A model generated the notes under the pieces. It saw nothing but the letters and a program-made list of their open reading frames with translations. It was not told the DNA's origin and did no database searches. Below are positions 34,651 through 46,642 of a stretch of 64,000 nucleotides of DNA, piece after piece. How positions within the stretch are numbered: the stretch's first letter is position 1; every line of letters begins with the position of its first letter. The translations under genes and the position numbers were made by a program. Source of the DNA: Polychytrium aggregatum. Taxonomy: Eukaryota > Chytridiomycota > Chytridiomycetes > Polychytriales. The stretch covers positions 168,856 to 232,855 of the forward strand of contig NW_026516274.1 of assembly GCF_025602895.1 (NCBI RefSeq), read 5' to 3'.

Positions 34651-35543
34651 ATGGCCGATCCGATCCAACTTACGCTGCAGTTTAGGTACGTCTGGCGCTC
34701 TGGCGCTCTGGCGCTCTGGTCCTGGCCCTGCGACTGCCCTGGGACTGCCCGGCGCTGCCAGCGGGTGCCCGTTCTGCCCACGCCCGCCTTGGGCCACAGC
34801 CGCCGCTGCCGCTGAGCGCCGCATCGCAGATTGCTTATTCTCCCCTCCAACCTCGAACCTTTGTGTGGTTCGGATCTCCGCTCCCCCTCCACTGGGCGGA
34901 CCCAATGTCGTCATGGATAACAACAAGCGGTGGCATGGAGCTGCTGTTCGATAACCAGAAGTCCGTGGACGTCACCCTGCCAGCGGAATATGTCTCGGGC
35001 CAAGCCACGATGAAGGAGCTGATTGCCTACGTTCGTGACAATCTACTGGTTGAGCGGCCCGAGCTCTTCGTCCAAGGCGACTCTGTGTAAGTCAAAGATA
35101 TGCAGAGATGCATATCCGCATCAATCGGTGGCTGGCAGTGACGTGCGCGGTGGAGTGGATCGGCCCGTATCGACTATCGCGGGGTCATCCGATCGAATAT
35201 GCCAAATCCCATCCGTTCGAGATCCTCTAGGGACAGGCAACTGACGCTTGGTCGTAAGGATGTGACCCGTCCGCTCGGCGCTCCTGAAACAGTCGCAATG
35301 GTGTCGACCCGACTCCCTCCTAACGATCCGCTTGCTTCGATTCGATGACCATGGCTGCCTCGGGCTTCTTCCGGCGCCTTCGATGCATCCGGAATCGCTT
35401 TACTTCGGCGCCTCCGCGCCGCCAGCCGCCCTGGAATTCTGATCCTGATCAATGAAGCCGACTGGGAGCTTGAGGGCGAGCTCGAGTACGTTCTCCAGAA
35501 TGGCGACACCATCGTGTTCATCTCGACGCTCCACGGCGGCTAA
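34651..35543 (+). CDS. URM1: Ubiquitin-related modifier 1
   Basis: Three exons, 34651-34685, 34928-35086 and 35426-35543, give 103 residues, the normal URM1 length. Exon 2 reads [20 protein letters not shown] with [11 protein letters not shown] and [11 protein letters not shown]. Exon 3 reads [20 protein letters not shown] and [18 protein letters not shown], ending in the essential di-glycine. URM1 is thiocarboxylated by the E1-like Uba4 and donates sulfur for 2-thiolation of wobble uridine in Lys, Glu and Gln tRNAs, and can also be conjugated to proteins under oxidative stress. Splice phases are 2 and 2 and rebuild conserved residues exactly. No oddities. Confidence 0.95.
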
Positions 35544-36589
35544 GCGGCCCCAGCACCGCAAACGAGATGGCCCTGCCTGGGTCCCTGGTGGCTCTGTTCT
35601 GGATCTGAATACAGCGACGTCCTTCCGATCTTGTCTATCCAAGAACATCACCGCCTGCCAATACCCCGCATAGCAGATCGCAGTGGACGAATCTCTGCCA
35701 GAATCGCGGCGATAGGGCATGATCGCAGCCTGCAGCCATCGCCCAAGCATTCGGCCAGTTGACTAGGACGCACCATTCGCCACTGGAATGGTTGGTGTCG
35801 GCGGATTGGCTATTCATGGGTTCATCCACTCTTTCATTCTGCGCGACCTTATAAACGAACAGAGATCCTATGTACATGGGGGTGGATTGAACGACGCGTT
35901 CTTGGGGATCTATGCATCAACGTACATGAGCATGCTCATCGCAGAGGGCACATTCGTACAGCGAGAGTCTTTCGCTGTCGTGCTAGTCCGACGATGAAAT
36001 CAATCGGCACTTCTTCGGCGGCGTCGAAGCCACCGGAGACAGACGTCGCTTCGACCCTGGCGAGAGCTCGCCAAGGCTCTGTCGACCAGCCGCCGGACCT
36101 GGTTTTGGAAAGGGCGACTCGGAGAGACGGTCAAGCAGCGCAGCTTCATTGCCTGGTGGTCTGCTTTCGTCCAGCCATCGGGTACTGCCACTACCGGCGA
36201 CTGTGTTCGGGGGAATTGATTCCATCTTGCTATTTTCTCGGGGGCTATCTGGTGCCACAGCTCTATCCTCGTGCTTGAGCTGCATTCGGGCAAACAAACA
36301 GGGTCAGAAACAGACCCTGATTCTCATCGACTGTGCACGCATGGTGCGGTCGCCTGTTCGGCCCAAGCGGGTTGTTACTCACTCCATGATTTGGCGCCGG
36401 TCGCAATCCCAAGGCTGCTGAATACCGCGGAGCTTTTGAGAGTAATGAGTGTGAGGCGATGGATGAGTGGGCTGGCGCAAACAGCGGTCTGGATGCAGGC
36501 CGGTTGCGAGTCGATGAGCAGCAGCCAGGGAGAGGCCCACCCACGGCTGTTCTGCCAAACTGAGGCGCCCCCGCAAACGTCTGCTGCAT
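35544..36589. other. Intergenic region, possibly with a terminal exon on the minus strand
   Basis: Nothing recognisable between URM1 and about 35980. On the minus strand 36283-35983 an open segment ends GSKRRLSPVASTPPKKCRLI, a nuclear-localisation-like basic pair, and follows a good acceptor (TTTGTTTGCCCGAATGCAG). It could be the last exon of the disordered gene at 36590, but the phase from the best donor does not fit this frame, so it is left open. Confidence 0.4.
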
Positions 36590-39210
36590 CAACGATACAA
36601 CTTACTCGCCACTTGGAGATCGATGGAATTCGCGTCACGGGCCCGTCCTGGAGATGCTTGCTGGGCCACAATGGCGCTATTGTGAGCAAACGGCACCTTG
36701 TCATCGACGGAGCGCAGCGAGACAGCTTTCCTTGACTGAGTCGCCAGCTCTGTGGATGATCTTTGATCGCTTGAGACGGGCTGCACCTTCTGAATCACGG
36801 ACTCTCTGCCGACGGGGTATCGATAGAACATCTCAGCCGAGGCCCTATTGCCGTTTGGGTTTGATGAGTCGATGGGTGGATGAAAGGGCAGCCCGGAGTA
36901 GCCAGCATGGACAGTGTACTCGGAGTACCATTCCTTGCTCCGGGATATTGTTGTCGGCTGTTGCTCAGTCACGGTGGTCTTGGGGAGGGCTTTTGAGCGT
37001 TGTTCATTGGATCGCAACGACGGGTCGAACGGCTTCTCCGGGAACTGGGAATGAGCGCCATAGGGTGCAGGCGAGCTCGAACATGGGTCGGTGTACGGCC
37101 TCCGCCATTCGAGGGAGCTTGCTCCAGGCTCATCCGCACGCAGTCGCTGATGAGGCGGTGCTGCAGTGACGTTGGCCTGGGCAGGCTGCAGAGTTCCTGA
37201 CGGCATATCGGAGTTATGTTTGGTGCGAACATTGACAGAGGCCAGATGGATCAGTGACTCGGCAACCTCGCGCTCCAGAGACCTGCTCGTGCTGTTCGGC
37301 GGTTGGCATGGCGGGACAGTGGCCATTGTGGAAGACTTGTGGCTCGGTTGAGCGGTTTCGTGTACCGGGTTTGGTGTGGTTGTCGCAGAGCTGCAGCCCA
37401 GATCCGATTGCGGCGGCTTGTTGGTTGCTTCGTCGTGCGCTGGACAGGGTGTGTCGGGCGGAGTCTCGAGCCCCGATCCGGTTGATTTCGAATCTGGCCA
37501 AGTTCCTTCGGACCTATACCCCGACCAATGACGGCCAACTGAGGCCAGGTCCGGATTCTGTGGAATGGCATGCAAGGTTGAAGTTTGTGCAGCAAGGGAT
37601 GGCTCCTGCTTTGGGAGGCTGAGATTGATTGAGGATCCCGAGTGGTCAATGCTCAAGTCAGGCTCACGGACAGCCATCAGCGCCTCACGCGTATTGGACG
37701 ACGGCTCAAATCGATCCGGCCGCTCGGTTGTTCGCGAGGAATGCGACACTAGGCTACCCTGGCCATCGGCACCGTGGGTCCGGTGGTTCTGTTGGCTGAA
37801 CAGAGGTGTGTTCGTTGCATTTCGGGTCTCTTGAGTATCGAATGGCCGAGATTCGATTCGAGGCGCAAGGGGGAGGGGCTGGCTCGTACTCTGTACGGCA
37901 TGACTACCGCTGGCTGCAGGCGCGCAGGACGGCCTTGCACCGGGTAGAGAGTGCATGGCGGGGGCAAAGTAGTCGATCGAAGATTGGCCAGGGCTATTCG
38001 GGATCGTGATAGACTGGCGATAGCCTACTTGAAAAGCCGTCTCGCCCCGACTTGGTGGGCCTCCCAGATTGTCGAAGAGCGAGGTGCGCATCGGAAGTGC
38101 TGCGGACGGGTGACCGATTGATCGAGTGGACTTTAGGTTCTGAGGGCTATGGGGAGAGCCAGGGGCCAGCGGGAGGAGAAATGCCGGCTTGGGCATGATC
38201 TGTGCACAGCAGCAAATTACATCAGCGAGAGCCAGCGACGTGGCGGTTATTAAGCCATCACCAACGACAGCGGCGATGACTATGAAAACAGACCTGAGCT
38301 TGCTTGTCGCCTGGCTTTCTTGAGGACTTTTTGGCGGACTGCGAGGACCTGGCCTTTTGCGGCTCGGCTGACGACAAGGTGGTCCCAGGGGCAATCGGAC
38401 GGCCGGTCGGCATCGATCCGAGCACGGCGACGGGCACAGGTTGGATATGGGGGCTTGATAGTGGACTCGAGCTTGGTGACGATGTTGGCTTTGGTAGGAT
38501 CTGGATTGGCTTTCGCCCTTGCACAGCATGGCCGATAGCTCTGTTTAGCGGAGCCTTTGCACCTGGCCGTGAGTCTCGTGGGGTGAGTGACGCTTCCGCA
38601 GCAGTCGTGACTGGGGCTGTATGGGCATTGGCTTTGGAGGCATCGGCGTCGTCGAAGCTGGAGGAGCTGGATATTGTGGACACGCCTGATGAAACCATGT
38701 CTGCGGACACGAGCGCTTGGGGAGTGGCCCGCAGTGGTGTCGGAGATGCAGCTACATCGAATGGAATCAGCGGTGAAGATGGCGCTGACGAGAAGACTGA
38801 GAGACGAGGGCTTTGTGCCAAAATTGACGGTTCAGGGTAGGGCAGATTCTCAGCAGGCGCATGCTGAGGAGCCGAGAGGACTGGATGCTCTCGCTGGGCA
38901 GATTGCTCGCGAGTGCCTTCCGTGGGTCGGTGTTGCTTTCCACGGCCACTCCGCCTCCGCGACGGACTTGGTGCGGTGGAGAGGTTTGATAGGGACGCAT
39001 CAGGCGGTGCAGCTAGCCTTGATGATGTCGGGCGATTATTCTCGGCAGCGGCTGAGTCCTGGCGATGCGGCAAACAGACATGGTGTGAGATACGCGATAG
39101 TGCAGGAGGAGGAGGTGCGAGTCCGCCACTGGAAACACACCATCGGTTGGACAGGGACTGGGCTTGCAGGGAGTGCAGTGAAGGACAGGTTAGTGGGCTG
39201 AATTGGGTCA
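36590..39210 (-). CDS. Hypothetical protein, long, Ser/Pro-rich and disordered
   Basis: Two large open segments on the minus strand, about 39200-38294 and 38199-36590, are joined across a 94-bp intron with donor CAG|GTCTG and acceptor GTGCACAG. The predicted product of more than 800 residues is almost entirely low-complexity Ser/Pro/Gln/Thr with scattered basic patches (RRRSGRGKQH, KKSSRKPGDK). The sequence around the junction, IMPKPAFLLPLAPGSPHSP, is the most distinctive piece. No folded domain was recognised. A strong donor (GTAAGT) lies at 36603 near the end of the second segment, so another terminal exon is likely. The first exon and start are unresolved. A nuclear or RNA-related scaffold is possible but unsupported. 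Confidence 0.5.
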
Positions 39211-39346
39211 GCTACCGCAATCGATGGCTTTGACTCCTTCACTGCATCTGCGACAGAGTTTCTGTAGGGCTTGTTCGTCTAGATGAGAGAGATGTTGATT
39301 AGCTGCAAGTACGAGGGCGAGTGTGCCCCCAAGATAGAGTATTATG

Positions 39347-39405
39347 GCTCGCTGCGGAGAGACTGCTGCGGAGAGACTGCTGCGGAGAGACTGCTGCGGA
39401 GGACA
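39347..39405. repeat. Tandem repeat GACTGCTGCGGAGAG, about four copies
   Basis: 15-bp unit repeated about four times in non-coding DNA between the disordered gene and the DUF6729-like segment. Confidence 0.85.
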
Positions 39406-39849
39406 GTATAATGTGCTTCTGGAGCGATAGGGCAGCGTGCTAACTCACCGCATGATGTGTCTCTAGTCTATAGTCCGACGAATCCACCGGTCGTGGCCAC
39501 ACGAGCCCGTTTTCGGGAGCAGGCACCCGCCAGGTAAATCTTAGCCCAGGATTTGACTGAGAGGGACCCCGACAAGTGTGGAGCATTTGGAGCTCTTGGA
39601 CCAGCCGTGAAAGTGAGGGGATGTCCAGCATGCTTTCGATGCTGTTGGATGGATGCACGGACCCAACATCGATCCATGATTAAGCAGCGGGATGTGTGTG
39701 AGCCAAAGCGCGAGCGGCATTACTGGTTCGTTGATGGCAATTGCGCGTATGGGTCTCCGAGCTGCTGTTCTTCGGAACAAGTGCTCGGCTTTTGATCTAG
39801 CGGCATCTGGGCTGCGCAAGAACAGCTCTACGATAGGAACAGCGTCTAA

Positions 39850-40395
39850 TCAGTTGGTATCGTTACCTCGAAGCATCGCCCGAAATATCGTGAACGCCTT
39901 GGTTGTCATAGAGCCGATTGAACAGGTCCACATGCTGTCGATACTGCGCGACCTGTTTCTCTCGCAAGCGAACAACATCGTCTGTGCAGAACGGATTATG
40001 TCAACATTGCGAGCTGTCGTCCGCGCACATGGAGCGGGTAGGAAACCAATAACCATTGGCACCGGCGCGACATGGACAAGTGTCGTACCATGCAGGGTTC
40101 TAGCTTCTCGTTCGATGGCTGGCAGGTCGCCTTGGGACACTCTGCTGAATACTTGGTGCAAGAGCTCCAGCTCATAGCCGCCATGCTTTGTCAGTACGAA
40201 GGGCAGCTGCGCTTGAATGATCGGTGGCAAATGCGACAAGTAGGGTTCCGAGACGTTGGGAATCATGATCCGGCATTCGAGACATTGTCGCCACCATGCT
40301 ATGAAACGCACAGGGCCTATTTGAAGAGCACAGAGTCCAGAGTAAGTCAACTCCATCTCCATTAATACAGCGTGTGAACGGGCTGCGTGCATCAA
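39850..40395 (-). pseudogene. DUF6729-like fragment (transposon-associated family?)
   Basis: An open segment of 181 codons without an ATG at its beginning. The core reads WWRQCLECRIMIPNVSEPYL, SHLPPIIQAQLPFVLTKHGG and YELELLHQVFSRVSQGDLP. This resembles, by eye, the region of DUF6729-type proteins where a Cys-x2-Cys pair is followed by a conserved LPP...FP.VLT block. These proteins are common in repeat-rich fungal genomes and often accompany transposon-like genes. No matching upstream or downstream exon was found, so it is either a relic or one exon of a gene that cannot be assembled. Only one Cys pair of the expected zinc site is seen. Confidence 0.4.
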
Positions 40396-41724
40396 AGTCT
40401 CATTTCGGGATCGTCGCGATCATTGTGTGCATGGCTCTCGATGGTGGCGACATGACCCGCGAGTCGAATCGGCGATCCTGACACCAAGGCTCACCTTGTC
40501 TGGTGTAAACGATTCTCCCATCTCTCTCCCATGGGCCGGCCTGGATGAGCTGAGGGGTGTGTTTCCGAGGCTTGTCGCTGTCATCAGGGCTTGCCGAGGC
40601 GCCGATGGGGATGTATGGGTGGCTGAGAGAGCAACCGGGACACGGAAACGAGGAGTGGTGCAGCAGGCTGGCGAATTGCACCTCAGGCCGCCATAGGAAA
40701 GTGGGCAGCGCCAAGTGGTTCGCCAGAGACGGTCTGTCCGTGAACGGGTTCTGGGGTATCAGCCATGAATGAGCAGACATGGCCGGGTGGGTTTGCACGG
40801 AGCCGCGAGCGTCGCCTGGGATTGTGGGTTGGGGTTGGGCTGGCTGCAGGGCGAGATGCATCTTGTTTGGGTCTGAGCCATGGACACGCAGCTGCAGATG
40901 CCGAGATTCGCGGTCCATGGGCGAACAGGGGCAAGAGGAATCGCTGGACCAGACCAGACCGGGACAGAGGAGACTGCAGGCCGAGACATCGATGCCGCTG
41001 CCCAGAGCGCATCGGCGGGCCAAAAGGAGGATTGTCCTTGCTTGTGCGCCGGTTGCAGCCACGGCCCTGTCCGCGGTTCCAGCCAGCCAGACAGCCAGAA
41101 GGCTGTGCCGGCTCGCCGTGCGCGATTTGTGCGGCGCCGCAGTGTGTGTGTGTGTGTGGGCTGTGCGTGCCACCAGCACGGCGCCGCTCCTCGGCGCGTC
41201 TCGGTGCGTCTCGGCCAGTCGGATGCGCCCTCGCTGTGCTCTCGCGCGCATTCTGCTCTCGCCTGTCCCTTGTCGGAGGCGCGCTGGCGCAGCTGCGGCA
41301 CGCCCGCCGCGGATTGGCTGCAGGCGCGCCAATCACGGCCGGCCCCGACCGGCTGACTCTCCTGTGCGCCGCTGGCGATGGAGCCACGTTTGCCCTTCGC
41401 GTCGCGGCACCTGCTGCTTTGGGAAGGTCCGACCAGGCGGCGCCGGCGCGGGCTGATTGGCTGCGAGGGCCGAGGGTCGCGCCATCACGTGTGCTCTCTC
41501 TGGAACGCCAGGGCCAGACTGCGGTGCTTCCTGCGCAACATCCCGCCAGCGCCATCTCGCTGGCGGCCATGCTGCCCGCCGCCGTGGGTCTTCTCTTCGG
41601 CCGGCGCCCCATTCCTGTCCAACAGGCCCCTCACCTCGATCTCACCGGCGTCCACCACATCCGACGCGTTCACACACCCGCACAGCCTTGGCACTGTCGT
41701 TCTTGCCCACGAGCCTGTTCTGAG
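40396..41724. other. GC-rich intergenic region upstream of the TmcB-like gene
   Basis: The TmcB-like frame stays open upstream to about 40765, but the extra translation is Arg/Ala/Cys/Pro low complexity typical of GC-rich non-coding DNA, so it is left out. Includes a short GT run (41146-41158). An alternative ATG at 41569 would add 52 residues. Confidence 0.5.
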
Positions 41725-44700
41725 ATGCTTCCTGCATTCGAGGATCTGGCCACAAAGGGCAATAGGAACCAGGGCGTTCCGACAAAGGTGCTCGAGACGC
41801 TCTTCTTTGCCTTGGCCTTCGATGACACGGAGCCCGCCATCTCTGTTTTCCTGGAAGCCGTCTTCTTCATATGGGAAGACCTGGCATTTATCGGAATCGT
41901 GATCGATGCCGACCTCGTCCCAGCACTGGCCGCAGTCCGGTCTGCCCTGGATCCGCTCAACTTTCTCTCTGCAAACTTTGCCCAAATCAACGCTGGCCAG
42001 TACCTTATCGCCTTGACGATATTCTTTGTCCTCCAGGCCCTGCTTGTGGTCTGGATTGCGCGTCCCAGTCGCTGGATATCCATCCGAAATGATAAGATAA
42101 TGCTGGACCGCTCGAGTCCCACGGTTTTCCTTCTCCGTCAAGCACTGGTCGCGACCTCGACGTTCCTCATGGTCGCAATCACCCAGTTTGTGTTCACCCT
42201 GCTTGGCTGCTTGATCGTTCAGTTTGGCTCGTCGTCGCGTGCAACGGCCCTGCTGCCTTACATCTCAACCGTCTGCGACCTCAGCAACTCGGGCTACAAT
42301 TCTCTCGCGATTCAAATAATCGCCTTCGTCTTTGCCATGCCATTGTTTTTCGTTCTGCTTGCGCTCTATCTTCTCGTGGCCATCCGCGCTGATCCGGCCA
42401 TTCGTTCGAGTCCGCTCACCAAGATGCACTCCCGCTTCGATGCCGTTTACATCATTGTCCGTCTGCTTATGGTCAGCTTCGCGGCAATAGGGAGAGACAT
42501 GATCCAAGAGCGCATGATTGCCAATTCATTCGGGGCGTTTGTGATGCTGTGTGCCGTTTTGCGCCTCCATCCTTACTTTTGGCCGGCCGTCAACCAGATA
42601 CGTGCGGCGCTGTTGACCGGCGCCGTGTTCATGGCACTTGCCGCCTTTGGACTTCAGAGCACTTCCTCCCTCTCCAACTGGGCCGTTATAGGCATCTCTA
42701 TCGCCGTCGTTGGTGCAGGCTGCGGTACAGGCTATGGGCTTGCACTGCTCTCAGCGCACTACCTGAAGATCATGTTCTGTCAACGCCTGCAGAACAACCA
42801 AAAAATCTTCAATCGCTTCTTTGACCACGATGCTGAGCTCTCGAAATCGGCGTCTTGCGTCGGCCAAACAAAACCCGGCCAGTCGGAGCCATCTCTGGAT
42901 TTGAATTCTAGCAAAAAGAGCGACGCTGAGGTGCGTTCGGGCACACTGCCACGAAAGCCAAAGGAATACGATCCGACTCAGTTGCCTTACGGATTGCAAA
43001 CTCAGGTGTTCAACCTCTGGACCGATGTCGAGCTCAGCGCTCGCCTGGTTGCCATTGTTGCTGCTCCGGGACTCTTCACGACCGCGCGTCGCTTGAGCAC
43101 AGAAGAAATCAAGCTTGTCAAGGATCTCTTCCGCAAGGGCTCGCAGGAATACAACCACCCCGGGGTCCTCATCAGCTCTGTCAAGTACGAGCGCCGTCTT
43201 AGGATTGGAACGCCTGATTCTATATGGAATCAGATATGCAAGGCCGAGTTTGCTCCCGGCAGCATTGATATGAGACTCCTGGTCAAGGCCGAGGTTGAGA
43301 TGGCCAAGGAGTCTGGAGGCGAGGTCGGACATGAATACGACAGTAAGCGCGCTGCTTGTAGTTTCGAATATCAGCTTGCACTATAAGCCGAGAGAGTGGA
43401 GCTGCAGAGCAACCAACTTGGATGCGATACGGCTGTCGGATTTCCATATTCGAACACTCTGGAGCGACACTGCTCTTCCTCGATCGATTCGTGCCTGCGT
43501 GAGTCTGACTTTCAGTGGCCTTGCTCCGATCATCCAGACTTTTTACAAAACGCAAGGTCCAATCATGTCCTCACATGCCAAGTCGTCATCGACTGCTGGC
43601 GCTTTATTCAAAATAACCCCGATCGGTGAGTGCTCCTTCTCAATCAACGAATGTATCGTTTGTTTCCGCGGGGTGCACCATCTGCAGCCAAGTCGCGGAG
43701 AGGTTAAAACTGAGAGCATTGCTCACTGAAAATAGTGATCACTGAGTACTGAGCAACTCCAAACATCACCTTAGGCTATACTTGCTTCCTCTGCATGCCG
43801 AGAAGCTCGTAAAGATCATCCAAATCACAAGCGAATCGTACAGAAACATCATCCGGCGATGGCCATCGAATACCGAGTGTCAGAAGATGTACATGAGCTT
43901 CCTCTCCGCCATGCGAAACGATGGCGTTTTCTCCGAAGAAGATCAAGAAAAGAACGGAAGCCACGATTCATTTCAAGCTAGCGCTTCCAAGTTGCGAATC
44001 TCTATGAGCTCTGGCGGATCGCAAACTTATTCGGAAAAACGATCGGTAAAGCTCCATCGCCATTCGAAATTGCCGAGCGAGATTACAGACTTATCGATGA
44101 CCAGCTTTGGGAGCCGACTCAGCCGCTCCAGCAAGGAATCCGGTCGATCAGAAAAGCGCAGGGCCCTCGAACTCCGAACCGAGCTTGACAATCAAGCAAA
44201 ATGGAACATCGACGCCTTTTCAACCACCATAAAGCTTGCTGCCATCGGAGGCATCCTGATGCTTTGCCTGAACCTCTATCTGTTGCTATCCTTTCGAGAC
44301 ATGCATACGCAGCAGCTCACAGCCGACTGGGGACTTTGCTATATTGAAGTTGCATCCTCAATCGCATTCATGGGACTGCGGCGCATGATCAACATGGCAA
44401 ACGGCACCGAGACTGCTGATCTGGCAAAGTTTGATGCCTTTCGCATGCGGGTCGCCGTCTTCTCAAACCATGCCTACAGTGTCGCTCAAAATATCTGGGC
44501 TGTATCTGGTCAAGGCAATGGCGAGAAGCAAGAGCTGATTCTCACCACGTATCCGGCGCTTTTCTCGATCCTTCCGACGACCACAAAAATTGTCAGTCGA
44601 AACGTCTCCTTCTTCAGCATCATCGCACGCATGTTTAACTTTGCCTCTCGCGTCTCGGATATAAGCTTGGCGGACCAGAAACAAATCCTGAGCTCGGGCT

Positions 44701-46549
44701 TGGTCGGAAGTTCTGCCTTGGTCAACATGGCGCGATTTGTATTCCACAACGTTGGAAACACCACGAACGCATGGATACCAACTATTGAAAGCGTTCATCA
44801 AAGTTGGATCGGTCAAGAACTCATCGAGCGTTCTGACCATTTAGGCTACATATATTTAGTTCTCATATGTAAGGCAAACTGTGTTCTGCAGCGTTCAGTG
44901 AAGGACCGGCGAGTTGCCCGACGAGTCGAGGGAACAACAAGGCAACCGCCAGGTGCTTGCCAGGTGCTTGCCAGGTGCTTGCAATGCGGATGCGTCATTA
45001 TTGAATCACATGGGTTGTTATTGTGCAAAGCCAAATAGTCCTCACAAGCCTTTTAATTCCAAATTTGATCTTATCGAGCAACGAAGGATGTCGCTGTACA
45101 TTCAGCTAACACATCTATCCATTCTCACTCGACCTCCACTCAACTCGTATCCGGGCCTGGGTGGATGGATGGTCCCGCCTCTGAATATCGTCGGCCGCGG
45201 ACTCAGTGATATGGATCGCAATCGTGGTATTTTGTCAAGTGATAGTCCAAGGAGGGATTTTCAAGCTGATCAAGCAGCAAAACCGCGCACTAGAGCTGTT
45301 CAAGTGCATTCCAAAGTCAATCATCTCCGATCTGATCGTCGCGGCCGAAAAAAACCTGGACGAGCTCGTCGGCACGGATATCCAGGAATCGCTGTCCTCG
45401 CTCACAGAAAGCTATGAAAACATGCTCAAAGAAAATGGCACATCCACAGACAAGCCATCGGATACAAAACCTCCGAACCCCGAAGCAGCATCAAGCCTTG
45501 AGGGCAGCACAGATTTCAACAGTGCACGAAGAAGAAGTGCCGTTCTCGACCCCACCAACAAGTCGTTGCCTCCGTCTCAGCCCAAGCCCGAGAACACCTC
45601 GGAGCAGGCCAAACGCCCCAAAAGTGGAAAGGGCACTGAGGCGCTCCTGAACGCAGGAATCAACAGCAAGGACGATTGGAACAGGCGATATCTGAGCAAG
45701 GAGCGGTACAGCCTGTGCGGCCTCATGATTTTCCAAGGCGTCTGCCAGATCGCGCTCTTTGCGGCCATGATCACCGTCGCGCAATATGCCATCACGGATC
45801 TAGAGCGGCTTGGGATGGTGTGCACGACCGAAAGCGCAACCTTGAGGAGCCTGTCGCTTGTGTTTGAAGGGCAGTACATGGACAGGTATCTCTGGTCGTC
45901 TACCGCCGAGCTGTCGGATAGCCTTGCAAATGCCATCAACAACACGTTTGAGATGCGCAACGAAGTGTTTTCGAGCTGGGTACCCCGATCGACCAGCGAA
46001 AATGAAATCCTCTTTGGCACAAGCTGTCTGGCCTACAACACCACCCTTTGCAACTACCGCCAAACGTATCAAGCCGTGAGTCCACAAACCATCGCGACAA
46101 CCCGTGGCTTGGTGGCGCTCCTGGACCAGGTTTTGATATTGCTCGACCGCGCCAACCAGTCGTTTCCCCAGGACATGGCCACGTTCTCAGCCACTCTGCA
46201 AACACTCGATGATATCGCCGTCAACGACCTTATCGATGCCATGTCCGCTCTGCGCGCCAATGTGCTGCAGCAAGGATACGACAATATTTCATTTTACTTC
46301 CAAATTATTCTCGGCATCTGGGGTGCTGGGTTCGCCGGATCCATCATCGTGTTCTTTGTGATCCATACCAGCGTTACGTCCATCCAAGCCAACCTCAGCA
46401 AAACATGGGAGATATTGAGCCTGATTCCCTCCTCGGTCCACGACAAACTGCCAACGATCGGGTCTTTTATCAACCGCCTCAACCAAAAAACCATTGCCGA
46501 AAGAGACCCTATCTCTGTGTTTTACGGATACTGTGTAAGTTGGCTGTAA
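41725..46549 (+). CDS. TmcB/TmcC-like multipass membrane receptor-type protein
   Basis: Three large exons: 41725 to about 43323-43342, about 43803-44868, and 45240-46534. The N-terminal module starts KVLETLFFALAFDDTEPAIS and has about eight hydrophobic helices to roughly 42770. A soluble TPR-like block follows (LWTDVELSARLVAIV...RKGSQEYNHPGVLISSVKYE and RWPSNTECQKMYMSFLSAMR). Next come TM segments near 44230 and 44850-45270, a cytosolic Ser/Pro-rich loop, TM near 45720, an external domain of about 170 residues with many Asn-x-Ser/Thr sites (45800-46270), and a last TM near 46310. This plan fits the TmcB/TmcC family found in ciliates and zoosporic fungi; ligand and signalling role are unknown. 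Exon 2 to 3 splicing rebuilds a helix exactly. Unspliced, the frame stops at 46549; spliced at GTAAGT (46535) it continues in frame into the permease. Confidence 0.62.
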
Positions 46550-46642
46550 CAGCAATGCCGCGCTCGTCGTGTGAATGATGGATCTGCGCGAGCTCCGGTA
46601 TACCCGCCCTTTCCGCTCACATTTGTCCACGCTTCCTTTCAG

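Noticed and set aside
40765-41724. N-terminal extension of the TmcB-like frame
   Set aside because: Arg/Ala/Cys/Pro low complexity with no helix or motif; recognisable family sequence begins just after the ATG at 41725.
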